Below, piece by piece: positions 1 through 6,790 of a stretch of DNA of 41,188 nucleotides. The stretch comes from an uncultured Chthonomonadaceae bacterium (GTDB lineage: Bacteria > Armatimonadota > Fimbriimonadia > Fimbriimonadales > Fimbriimonadaceae), in assembly GCA_946479035.1 (NCBI GenBank), contig CAMLDW010000022.1, positions 1-41,188 of the forward strand. Direction: 5' to 3'. Position 1 is the first letter of the stretch. The number at the start of each line of letters is the position of its first letter. Below the pieces are notes generated by a model that did not search any database, was not told the origin of the DNA, and saw only the letters and a program-made list of their open reading frames with translations. The translations under genes and the position numbers were made by a program.

Positions 1-195
1 TATCCACCGAGCGCTGTTCCCGCTTCAACAGGTTTGCCAGTTGCTTCAGCACCCGGTCACCCACCAGGTGGCCATAGGTGTCGTTGATCTGCTTGAAATT
101 GTCGATATCCACCATCATGCCGGTGAGCATGGTGGCGTAGCGGGCAGCCCGATCCATCTCCTGCTCCAGCTTCTCCATCAGCGCGCGGCGATTGA
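1..195 (-). pseudogene. GGDEF diguanylate cyclase fragment, cut by window edge
   Basis: Read on the minus strand, this stretch gives the front half of a GGDEF domain: NRRALMEKLEQEMDRAARY, then VDIDNFKQINDTYGHLVGD, then RVLKQLANLLKREQ. DIDxFKxINDxYGHxxGD is the family hallmark around the metal and GTP site; the GG(D/E)EF loop itself would fall just beyond base 1. Such enzymes make cyclic di-GMP. The family-like sequence stops abruptly at about base 193, where LTGLxNRR would be expected but the reading is instead a Cys/His-containing stretch (RACHHCF). The frame stays open to base 430 with antisense-like codons. It is either truncated by rearrangement or joined artificially to what follows. Confidence 0.7.
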
Positions 196-199
196 AGCA

Positions 200-418
200 G
201 TGGTGGCAGGCGCGCCGGTTAATGGCTTCGACCTCGTGGCATCCAACCAGTTTGTGCCGTTCACCTTTAACTTTGGTTTGGGCGGAAGCGAACGCATTCT
301 GGCGGCGACGCTCACAGTGGAGGGGGGAGTCCAGGTTCAATTGAACCTCCTCCCGGCGGGCGCTGCCGGACTGCAGCAGTTGAAACACCGCCTGGCATTG
401 AAATCGCCTCCGGTATGA
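200..418 (+). CDS. 3' end of an unrecognised gene
   Basis: An open frame ends at a TGA at 416-418. Its last 70 or so residues read like a real protein end, with alternating hydrophobic strands (NGFDLVASNQFVPFTFNFG, ERILAATLTVEGGVQVQLNL) and ordinary high-GC codons. The frame continues upstream to base 41, but there it is only the antisense of the GGDEF fragment, so the true 5' part is missing or lies elsewhere. The fold looks beta-rich, as in the C-terminal domain of a secreted protein, but I do not recognise the family. Confidence 0.3.
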   Translation: MVAGAPVNGFDLVASNQFVPFTFNFGLGGSERILAATLTVEGGVQVQLNLLPAGAAGLQQLKHRLALKSPPV

Positions 419-603
419 GTGCCCGTGAGCCTAGAGCTTCAAAGCTTGTCCCTGGAGAGAAGATGCGCTCGTGGCCATTCCCGTGTTGGCGCCAGAAACT
501 CCGAAGGAAGTCGTTAGACGATGCAGGATTGAAGCTGAAAGTGAGAATGGAATAGGCGCCCTACGTTGTGTCTCGTGCCCCGATTGGAGAGAGGAGCGTG
601 GGC
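419..603. other. Intergenic region without a recognised gene
   Basis: The 185 bases between the gene fragment and the mannosidase promoter carry only short open frames with no recognisable protein signature. I see no strong hairpin or terminator. Confidence 0.5.
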
Positions 604-609
604 TATGAT
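604..609 (+). promoter_or_regulatory. Putative -10 box (TATGAT) for the mannosidase gene
   Basis: TATGAT ends eight bases before the ATG at 618, so transcription would start one to three bases before the start codon, giving an almost leaderless mRNA. No Shine-Dalgarno sequence is visible. No good -35 box at 17 bp; TTGGAG lies at 584-589 but with only a 14-base spacer. Confidence 0.4.
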
Positions 610-617
610 CTGGGCTC

Positions 618-3110
618 ATGGTCGAGACGACCCTGGCGACGGGATGGGAGTTTTGTCGGCGAACCTCCGCCCGTAGCCCCTCCCCTCACGGGGGAGGGGA
701 ACGATGGATGCAGGCGCGGGTGCCGGGGCACGTGCACGACGACCTGGTGCGGCACGGGGTGATCGCGGACCCGTTCTTTCGTCTCAATGAGAAGGACTGT
801 CAGTGGGTGGACCAGGAGGACTGGGTCTACCGGTGCCGCTTTGAGTGGTCGCCGAAGAAGGGGATGCCGAAGAGGGTGCTGCGTTTTGACGGGCTGGACA
901 CGGTCTGTTCGGTGTTCTTGAACGGTGAGCTGATCGCGACGCACGACAACATGTTTCTGCCGCTGGAGGCGGACGTGACTTCCCTGCTGCGCGCGTCGAA
1001 CGAGCTGCGGGTGGAGTTTACTTCTGCCGTGCGCGTGGCGGAGTCGCGGAAGGCGGCGTACTTGGCGGCAGAGGGGATCGATGCGTCAGTGACGACTTTC
1101 TATGAGCGGTCGTTCTTGCGTAAGGCACAGTACATGTTCGGTTGGGACTGGGGGCCGCGGCTGGTCTCATGCGGGATCTGGAAGCCGGTTTCGCTGTTGG
1201 AGTACGACTCGCGTGTGACGGACGTGTGGGTGCGGACTCACAAGACTGGCCGTGCCGAATGGGAGGTTGATGTGAGCTGGGAAGGCGTAAACGCCGACGT
1301 GGCTTTCGAATGCAAAGAGCTTCATGGCTGCAGCGTAAATGGCGAGGCGAAGCGGGCGGCGGCGAAGTTGATCGACCCTCCCCTTTGGAGGCCCGGATGG
1401 GGGTATCAGACATGGGGGCAGATCCTCATTCCACTCACCATGCGCATCGGTGGTATCGAGCGCCGGGTCGAGGCAGGATTCCGAACCATTGAGCTCGTTC
1501 GCGAACCGGACAAGTGGGGCGAGAGCTTTGAATTCTTGGTAAACGGGGAGAGGACGTTCTGCAAGGGAGCGAACAGGATCCCGGCGCATTCTTTCCCTTC
1601 GCTGAATGTCGACTACGTCAGCTACGTGTCCGAGATGATCGATGCCGGATTCAACATGGTTCGCGTTTGGGGAGGTGGGCTGTACGAGTCGGACGGCTTC
1701 TACAAAGCGTGCGACGAGGCGGGGATCATGGTATGGCAGGACTTTCCATTTGCGTGCGCGTACTATCCGGAGGACGGTGCGTTCTTGGCGAGCGTGGAGG
1801 CGGAGGCTCGCGCTAATGTTCGGCGGTTGCGGAACCATCCGTCGCTGGTGCTGTGGTGCGGGAACAACGAGAACCAGCAGATGCACGAGCAGCGGTGGGG
1901 CGGCGCCGCGTCGCCTGAGCGGTTCTATGGGGAGGGGATCTATGACGAGCTGTTGCCGCGCGTCCTTTCTTCTGAAGATCCTGACCGGCCGTATGTACAC
2001 GGGTCGCCATCTGGAAAGGTGGAGGGGCGGGACTGCAACATGGACGGCGTGGGCGACTCGCACTACTGGGACGTGTGGCACGGTCGCGGGGATTGGAAGT
2101 TCTATGAGGAGAGCACGAGCCGGTTCTCGTCGGAGTTCGGTTTTGCGTCGTCGCCTTCGCTGCATGTGTGGTCGAAGTGTCTCGACCGCAAGATGGATTG
2201 GGCGTTTGATTCGGAGGCCGTGAGGTGGCACGACAAGACTTTGAAGGGGTATGAAAAGTACATCTCGTTCATCGAGCTGCACTATCCAAAGGTGGAGACC
2301 CTTGAAGACCTCTACTATTACAGCCAGCTCAACCAGCGCGACGCGATTCGTTGTGCCCTGGAGCACTATCACAGGGCACAGTTTTGCGCCGGGACGTTGA
2401 TTTGGCAGTTCAATGACTGCTGGCCTGGGCAGAGCTGGTCGCTGGTTGATTCTGCCGGCGTAAAGAAGGCAGCGTTCGAGGAGGTTTCCCGGCTTTATCG
2501 CACTTCGTGTTGCTGTATCGGGAGTGAGGGCTGGAGCCTCACTGTCGACTGGGTCAATAGGCTAAGCGGCGATCTCGACGTGCAGAACTGGTTTGACAGC
2601 GACGAAGTTGACACCGTCCGACAGCGCGACCTTCCGGCGAAACGTCTCTATGGAGTCATGGATTGCGATGGCGGCCCCGTCGAAGTACCGTTCGTGGAGC
2701 ACTCACAATTCGCGCTTCGGAACGCCGTCACTCGTGTTCTGTCCGTGGACACCTCCGGCCTCGACCCATCGCGGCACTTCTTCTATCACCTCGACCTTCT
2801 GCAGAACTATCCTTATGTGACGGCTGTTCGCCTTCTTGACGAGCCGAAAAACATGAAGCTCGTCGCCGGGGGAGTGACGATCGGGGGAATCGGCACGGAT
2901 TTTCCATGGGTCCGGTCGGAACTGCCGGTCATCGACCTCGTGATCTGGGACGAAGAGAACCAGTGCCAGCAGTTTGGCGAGTGGATTCCTTTGTTGCTTC
3001 CTGGCGTTTCTGGCCGTGTCTCGTATTACGAACATCGAGAGCCGAGGCGGTTAGTGGCGCGGTCGCTGGCCGGGTACCACGAGGTGGAGATCACGAGGAG
3101 CCCGCTTTGA
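618..3110 (+). CDS. GH2 beta-mannosidase
   Basis: This 830-residue protein has the layout of bacterial and animal GH2 beta-mannosidases: an N-terminal jelly-roll opening with PGHVHDDL and DPFFRLNE...WVDQEDWVY, a TIM barrel, and C-terminal sandwich domains. It should release terminal beta-mannose from manno-oligosaccharides. The barrel has the acid/base in LVLWCGNNE (Glu418) and the nucleophile in FSSEFGF (Glu506). No signal peptide is seen, so it is probably cytoplasmic. The ATG at 618 is chosen because TGWEF matches the usual first strand (WxF). Between that strand and the next motif (WMQARVPG) the protein carries an extra segment, about residues 17-28, coded by a hairpin repeat at 677-699. 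It stands alone, with no sugar transporter or regulator beside it. Confidence 0.9.
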   Translation: MVETTLATGWEFCRRTSARSPSPHGGGERWMQARVPGHVHDDLVRHGVIADPFFRLNEKDCQWVDQEDWVYRCRFEWSPKKGMPKRVLRFDGLDTVCSVFLNGELIATHDNMFLPLEADVTSLLRASNELRVEFTSAVRVAESRKAAYLAAEGIDASVTTFYERSFLRKAQYMFGWDWGPRLVSCGIWKPVSLLEYDSRVTDVWVRTHKTGRAEWEVDVSWEGVNADVAFECKELHGCSVNGEAKRAAAKLIDPPLWRPGWGYQTWGQILIPLTMRIGGIERRVEAGFRTIELVREPDKWGESFEFLVNGERTFCKGANRIPAHSFPSLNVDYVSYVSEMIDAGFNMVRVWGGGLYESDGFYKACDEAGIMVWQDFPFACAYYPEDGAFLASVEAEARANVRRLRNHPSLVLWCGNNENQQMHEQRWGGAASPERFYGEGIYDELLPRVLSSEDPDRPYVHGSPSGKVEGRDCNMDGVGDSHYWDVWHGRGDWKFYEESTSRFSSEFGFASSPSLHVWSKCLDRKMDWAFDSEAVRWHDKTLKGYEKYISFIELHYPKVETLEDLYYYSQLNQRDAIRCALEHYHRAQFCAGTLIWQFNDCWPGQSWSLVDSAGVKKAAFEEVSRLYRTSCCCIGSEGWSLTVDWVNRLSGDLDVQNWFDSDEVDTVRQRDLPAKRLYGVMDCDGGPVEVPFVEHSQFALRNAVTRVLSVDTSGLDPSRHFFYHLDLLQNYPYVTAVRLLDEPKNMKLVAGGVTIGGIGTDFPWVRSELPVIDLVIWDEENQCQQFGEWIPLLLPGVSGRVSYYEHREPRRLVARSLAGYHEVEITRSPL
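677..699. repeat. GC-rich hairpin repeat inside the mannosidase reading frame
   Basis: CCCCTCCCC (677-685) and GGGGAGGGG (691-699) form a perfect 9-bp stem around a 5-base loop. In frame it reads roughly SPSPHGGGE. Similar pyrimidine-rich hairpins occur between genes at 3271-3306 and 8201-8228, so this looks like one copy of a dispersed repeat that landed in a coding region and kept it open. Confidence 0.7.
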
Positions 3111-3137
3111 GTCGTCAGTTGGCAGTCGACAGTTGCA
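3111..3137. repeat. Short CAGTTG/CAGTCGACAG tandem-type repeat
   Basis: Directly after the mannosidase stop come near-repeats of CAGTTGGCAG and CGACAGTTGCAG. This type of spacer repeat (reading TVDCQLT on the minus strand) resembles intergenic microsatellite-like sequences seen in many bacteria. Role unknown. Confidence 0.4.
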
Positions 3138-3191
3138 GCGTCAGGGGGAAGGGGTTCCGAAAAAGCCCCTCCTTTCCCTGGCCCGATCTCG

Positions 3192-3197
3192 TATAAT
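3192..3197 (+). promoter_or_regulatory. Putative -10 box (TATAAT) for pyrG
   Basis: A perfect TATAAT preceded by TCG. No convincing -35 box is seen at 17 bp. If used, the pyrG leader is about 220 bases long and includes two hairpin repeats. Confidence 0.45.
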
Positions 3198-3270
3198 CCG
3201 TAAGACCCAATGGTCAAAGCGGCGCGGAGCCGTGCTTCTTGGTGCTTTTAACAGCGAAGGCAGATTCGTG

Positions 3271-3306
3271 GCCCCCTCCTAACCTCCCCCGGCGAGGGGG
3301 ACGGGA
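3271..3306. repeat. GC-rich hairpin repeat (SPSPGEG type)
   Basis: A CCCCCTCCTAACCTCCCCC run is followed by GGCGA and GGGGG. The core stem is five C at 3286-3290 with five G at 3296-3300. Read on the minus strand it gives PSPSPGEVRRG. It belongs with the repeats at 677-699 and 8201-8228 by composition and reading, not by exact identity. Confidence 0.5.
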
Positions 3307-3385
3307 GATGTTGAGGGCGAGCGTCGCCGGAGGAGAGACCGGGAGTGCGGGCGGGACGATGCGCCACAGCTGGGAGGCGGACCGA

Positions 3386-3402
3386 GCAGGCGGGACGCCT
3401 GC
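3386..3402. repeat. GCAGGCG-GGA-CGCCTGC hairpin repeat
   Basis: A perfect 7-bp stem with a 3-base loop, 20 bases before the pyrG start codon. It could be a second family of dispersed repeat, or an RNA structure affecting pyrG translation. Only one copy is seen in this window. Confidence 0.5.
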
Positions 3403-3422
3403 ACCACAATTGAAGTGAAGGC

Positions 3423-5039
3423 ATGACGAAGTACATTTTTGTGACCGGAGGCGTGGTGAGCGGGATCGGCAAGGGGATCGCGAGCGCCAGCCTGGGGCGC
3501 CTCCTCCGCAACCGGGGCTACACGGTCGCGCCGGTTAAGCTAGACCCGTACATCAACGTGGACGCGGGGACGATGAACCCGTTCCAGCACGGCGAGGTCT
3601 TCGTCACCGACGACGGCACCGAAGCGGACCTCGACCTGGGCCACTACGAGCGTTTTCTTGACGTTTCCTGTTCGAGCGGCTCTTCCGTGACGACCGGAAA
3701 GGTCTACCGCAACGTCATCGAGGCGGAAAGGAGGGGCGACTACCTCGGCGCGACGGTGCAGGTGATCCCTCACGTCACGAACGAGATCAAGCGGCTGATC
3801 GTCGACGCGGGCAAGCAGCAGGAGGCGGACATCGTGCTGGCGGAGATCGGCGGCACAGTCGGCGACATCGAGTCGCTGCCCTTCATGGAGGCGATCCGGC
3901 AGCTGCGCAAGGACCTTGGGAAGGAGAACACGCTTTTTGTGCACGTGACTCTGATCCCGCAGGTCGGGCCGTGGCACGAGATCAAGACGAAGCCGACGCA
4001 GCACAGCGTGATCAAGCTGCGCGAGATCGGCATCTCGCCGGACATGCTGGTGTGCCGCACCGAGGTGCCGCTGCCGGACGACGTTCGCGAGAAGCTGAGC
4101 ATGTTCTGCGACGTGCCGGAGCAGGCGATCGTGGAGAGCGTGAACGCGGAGTCGATCTACGAGGTGCCGCTCGTTTATGAAAGGAGCGGAGTGGGCGGGT
4201 TCGTGGTCGACCGGCTGGAGCTGGAGCCGCGGTCGAGCAACCTGCAGGAGTGGGAGGCGCTGGTCAAGCGGCTGAAGCAGCCGAAGCACGCCTGCCGTGT
4301 TGCGGTGGTGGGAAAGTACACGAGCAACGGCGACGCGTACAAGTCGATCGCAGAGGCGCTGTACCACGCGGGGATCCCGAACGACTGCAAGGTAGATATC
4401 CAGTGGATCGAGAGCAGCGACTTTGAAGAGGCTGCGGACCCAGTTTCATTGTTGATCGGTTGTGACGGCGTCGTCGTGGCGCCGGGGTTTGGCGGTCGCG
4501 GGATCGAGGGAAAGATCAAGGCGCTGCAGCACGTGCGCGAGGCCGGCGTTCCGTTCTTGGGGATCTGCCTTGGCCTGCAGATGGCCGTGATCGAGTTCGC
4601 GCGCAACGTGTGCGGGCTGGAGGGCGCGAACAGCGAGGAGTTCTCTTCCGACTCTCCGTACCCGGTGATCCACATCATGCCGGAGCAGGTAGGGATCGAC
4701 GCGAAGGGCGGGACGATGCGGCTGGGGTCCTATCCTTGCAACATCACGGCGGGCTCTTTGGCGTTCGAGCTCTATGGCGCGACCCGGATCGACGAGCGGC
4801 ACAGGCACCGGTACGAGGTGAACAACGACTTTCGCGAGGTGCTGATCGAGAACGGGCTGGTGGTGAGCGGCGTCTCGCCGGACTACCGGCTGGTGGAGAT
4901 GATCGAGCTGCCGTCGCACCCGTTCTTCATCGCGACGCAGGCGCACCCGGAGTTCAAGTCGCGGCCCAACCGTCCGCACCCGCTCTTCCAGGGCCTGGTG
5001 AAAGCGGCGTTGAAGCGAAAGGCTAGGCTACTAGCGTGA
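3423..5039 (+). CDS. pyrG: CTP synthase
   Basis: This 538-residue protein makes CTP from UTP, glutamine and ATP, the last step of pyrimidine nucleotide synthesis. The N-terminal synthetase domain has the P-loop VVSGIGKGI, KLDPYINVDAGTMNP and the UTP/CTP-binding stretch EIKTKPTQHSV. The C-terminal class I glutaminase domain has the nucleophile in LGICLGLQ (Cys382) and the His508/Glu510 pair in QAHPEF. Length is normal for the family. The segment before the KTKPTQ motif, IPQVGPWHE, departs from the usual VPYxxAxGE but keeps the Glu. It is the first gene after a repeat-rich leader and is followed within 46 bases by a small basic-protein gene. Confidence 0.97.
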   Translation: MTKYIFVTGGVVSGIGKGIASASLGRLLRNRGYTVAPVKLDPYINVDAGTMNPFQHGEVFVTDDGTEADLDLGHYERFLDVSCSSGSSVTTGKVYRNVIEAERRGDYLGATVQVIPHVTNEIKRLIVDAGKQQEADIVLAEIGGTVGDIESLPFMEAIRQLRKDLGKENTLFVHVTLIPQVGPWHEIKTKPTQHSVIKLREIGISPDMLVCRTEVPLPDDVREKLSMFCDVPEQAIVESVNAESIYEVPLVYERSGVGGFVVDRLELEPRSSNLQEWEALVKRLKQPKHACRVAVVGKYTSNGDAYKSIAEALYHAGIPNDCKVDIQWIESSDFEEAADPVSLLIGCDGVVVAPGFGGRGIEGKIKALQHVREAGVPFLGICLGLQMAVIEFARNVCGLEGANSEEFSSDSPYPVIHIMPEQVGIDAKGGTMRLGSYPCNITAGSLAFELYGATRIDERHRHRYEVNNDFREVLIENGLVVSGVSPDYRLVEMIELPSHPFFIATQAHPEFKSRPNRPHPLFQGLVKAALKRKARLLA

Positions 5040-5055
5040 GGCACTCAGCAGTGCC
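5040..5055 (+). terminator. Small hairpin right after pyrG
   Basis: GGCACT-CAGC-AGTGCC forms a perfect 6-bp stem starting at the base after the pyrG stop. There is no T-run, so termination is uncertain. Confidence 0.35.
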
Positions 5056-5072
5056 TAAGCGCGCTCAGCATT

Positions 5073-5078
5073 CATAAT
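5073..5078 (+). promoter_or_regulatory. Putative -10 box (CATAAT) for the 5086 gene
   Basis: TTCATAAT ends seven bases before the ATG at 5086, which would place the transcript start at or next to the start codon. No Shine-Dalgarno is seen. The same octamer, TTCATAAT, occurs before the CCA-adding enzyme gene. Confidence 0.4.
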
Positions 5079-5085
5079 CTTCCCC

Positions 5086-5688
5086 ATGCCCCCACAGAGA
5101 CCGGAGAAGAGAGCCGAGGCGTTCGACGCCTTCCGGCGCGAGCTGATGCGCCAGCGGCTGCCGGTGCAGAAGGACGCGCGCAAGGAGTGGGAGGAGCGGT
5201 TCAAGGGGGTCGTGGAGATGTCTGCGCCGGAGAAGCGGAAGCTCTTCCAGAAGCCGGGGCTGGCGGCAAGGATGTTCGCGGCGGAGATCGAACTGCCGGA
5301 CTCTCACCCTCGCGACCTGACGGTCTACGCCGAGCAGCTCGACCTGGTGTGGGAGGCGAAGCTGCCGAAGGAGGTCGGGGAGTGGCGGACGTTGACGACT
5401 GCGGACCGGACCGACCTTGTGTGGGAGTTCGCTGTGGACCTCGGCAAAGCGTACGTCACGGGGTCGGTGAAGCTGCGGAACTATCCTTTTGAGAGGCCGA
5501 AGCCGCGCGAGTTCGGGGACCGTCCGCCACAGCGGCGCGACGAGGGCGAGCGAAGGCCGCCGAGCAGGGACGACCGGGGAGGGCGCGGCGGCGGATACCG
5601 CCCAGGCCCAGGCGGAGGGAGCCGGGACGGAGGATACAAGCGCCCGAACAGGCCGGGGGACAGGCCGTACCGCAAGCGAGAGAGCTAG
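5086..5688 (+). CDS. Small basic protein with an Arg/Gly-rich tail, function unknown
   Basis: A 200-residue cytoplasmic protein that I do not recognise. Residues 1-135 look folded, with a charged helical start and a strand-rich middle (HPRDLTVYAEQLDLVWEA, TDLVWEFAVDLGKAYVTGS). Residues from about 140 to the end are a disordered tail rich in Arg, Gly, Pro and Asp, with RGGRGGGYRPGPGGG. RGG-type tails often bind RNA, so an RNA- or ribosome-related role is possible but is inference only. It follows pyrG closely but may have its own promoter. Its stop codon overlaps the stop codon of the convergent exporter gene in a shared CTAG. Confidence 0.75.
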   Translation: MPPQRPEKRAEAFDAFRRELMRQRLPVQKDARKEWEERFKGVVEMSAPEKRKLFQKPGLAARMFAAEIELPDSHPRDLTVYAEQLDLVWEAKLPKEVGEWRTLTTADRTDLVWEFAVDLGKAYVTGSVKLRNYPFERPKPREFGDRPPQRRDEGERRPPSRDDRGGRGGGYRPGPGGGSRDGGYKRPNRPGDRPYRKRES

Positions 5689-6767
5689 GTGAGTGCGGCG
5701 TCGGCGATGCGCCGACGCTCGCGCAGGACGTCGATCATCGCGAGCAGGACGGTTAGGAGGAGCGGGCCGCCCATCAGCCCGATCGGGCCCATCGCGATGA
5801 TGCCGCCGAGAAGGGAGAAGAAGACGGCGATAAGGTGCATGCGCGAGCCCTGCGAGATGAATTTCGAGCGTAGGTAGTTGTCGACTGTGGAGACGATTCC
5901 AAAGCCGAGCGCCAAGATCAGTATTCCCTGCACCGGATGCCCCGAAAAGATCATGACGAGCCCGGCCGGGACGTAGCCGCCGGGCGCACCGACGAGCGGA
6001 ATCATCGCGACGACTGTGGTGAGCGCGAACCAGGCCATCGGGCTTGGAAGGCCGCAGGCGAGATAGATGAGCAGGCACAGCAGTCCCTGAAGAATGCCGA
6101 CAGCGATGACGCTCCAAAAGACGCTGCGGATCGTGCCGGCCATGCGACCGATGACTTCGGCGGTGCGTTCGCGCGGTAGCGGGATGATCTCGGAGACGGG
6201 ATCGAGCAGCTTGTGGCCGTCCCGCAGCATGAAGAACGTGGTGAGGAACGCGAGGATGAGCGTGATGACCATCATGACCACGCGCTTGATCCCCACCGTG
6301 ATGGGGCCGTAGACGTTGCGCACGATCTCTGCCTTGTTCTCAGTGACGTAGCCGGCGATCTTGAAGTCCCTGACGCCGAACTTCTCCAGCCACGGACCGA
6401 CGTACTTGTCGGCCTCGACGCCGAGGTTCTCGATCGTGATCCTTCCGTCGCCCGTGTCGGCGACGAGCGACGAGGCGAAGTTGTAGACCTCGATGCCCGC
6501 GATGGTCGCAAGACCGATCATTGGGACGATCACTAGGAACGCGGTGAAGAGCGTGACCCAGAGCGATGCGAGCGTGTCGCCGTGCTTCTTGTTGGCGTAG
6601 CGCTTGCGCACGTGCTGATACCACGGATAAAGCATGACGCTGAGCACCGTAGCCCAAAGGAGCGCGGGGACGAAGGGCATGACCAAGATGCCCGCGCCGA
6701 TGAGCAGGACGATAAAGATCATCCAGAAGACGATCTTGCCGCTTCCCTGTTCGATGTGTTCGCTCAT
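5685..6767 (-). CDS. AI-2E family (PerM-like) membrane transporter
   Basis: A 360-residue inner-membrane protein with the hydrophobic pattern of the AI-2E/PerM family: paired N-terminal helices (VFWMIFIVLLIGAGILVMP, ALLWATVLSVMLYPWY), one near residue 70, a soluble stretch at about 90-150, then a helix-rich C-terminal half with LAFLTTFFMLRDGHKL, GLPSPMAWFALTTVVAMIP and a Gly-rich end (GGIIAMGPIGLMGGPLLL). Family members export small molecules or sodium; the substrate here cannot be read from sequence. It lies 23 bases after the CCA-adding enzyme on the same strand and is probably co-transcribed. Its TAG stop overlaps the convergent neighbour's TAG within CTAG. Confidence 0.85.
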   Translation of the reverse strand: MSEHIEQGSGKIVFWMIFIVLLIGAGILVMPFVPALLWATVLSVMLYPWYQHVRKRYANKKHGDTLASLWVTLFTAFLVIVPMIGLATIAGIEVYNFASSLVADTGDGRITIENLGVEADKYVGPWLEKFGVRDFKIAGYVTENKAEIVRNVYGPITVGIKRVVMMVITLILAFLTTFFMLRDGHKLLDPVSEIIPLPRERTAEVIGRMAGTIRSVFWSVIAVGILQGLLCLLIYLACGLPSPMAWFALTTVVAMIPLVGAPGGYVPAGLVMIFSGHPVQGILILALGFGIVSTVDNYLRSKFISQGSRMHLIAVFFSLLGGIIAMGPIGLMGGPLLLTVLLAMIDVLRERRRIADAALT

Positions 6768-6790
6768 GCCTGTGTTGTGGTGCCTACGTT

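Larger units (their letters stand above)
3138..3422. other. Repeat-rich leader region of pyrG
   Basis: This gene-free stretch holds a GGGGAAGGGG...CCCCTCC imperfect inverted repeat near 3144-3175 that could end mannosidase transcription, the TATAAT at 3192, a weak hairpin with a short T-run near 3217-3249, and two GC-rich hairpin repeats listed separately. The pyrG start is preceded by GAAGTGAAGG, a plausible ribosome binding site. No small ORF looks real. Confidence 0.5.

Noticed and set aside
1..430. A minus-strand frame open from 430 to the window edge through the GGDEF fragment
   Set aside because: Only 1-195 resembles a protein family. The rest uses antisense-like codons (AGG, CGA, CGG runs) and overlaps a more convincing plus-strand gene end.
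1167..2372. 401-residue minus-strand frame
   Set aside because: Antisense shadow of the beta-mannosidase barrel; low-complexity Arg/Pro/Val composition.
3217..3249. Possible small RNA or attenuator with GGTGCTTTTA
   Set aside because: The stem is short and imperfect and the T-run is only four; not enough to call.
3540..4367. 275-residue minus-strand frame
   Set aside because: Antisense shadow of pyrG, rich in Arg, His and Leu as mirror frames usually are.
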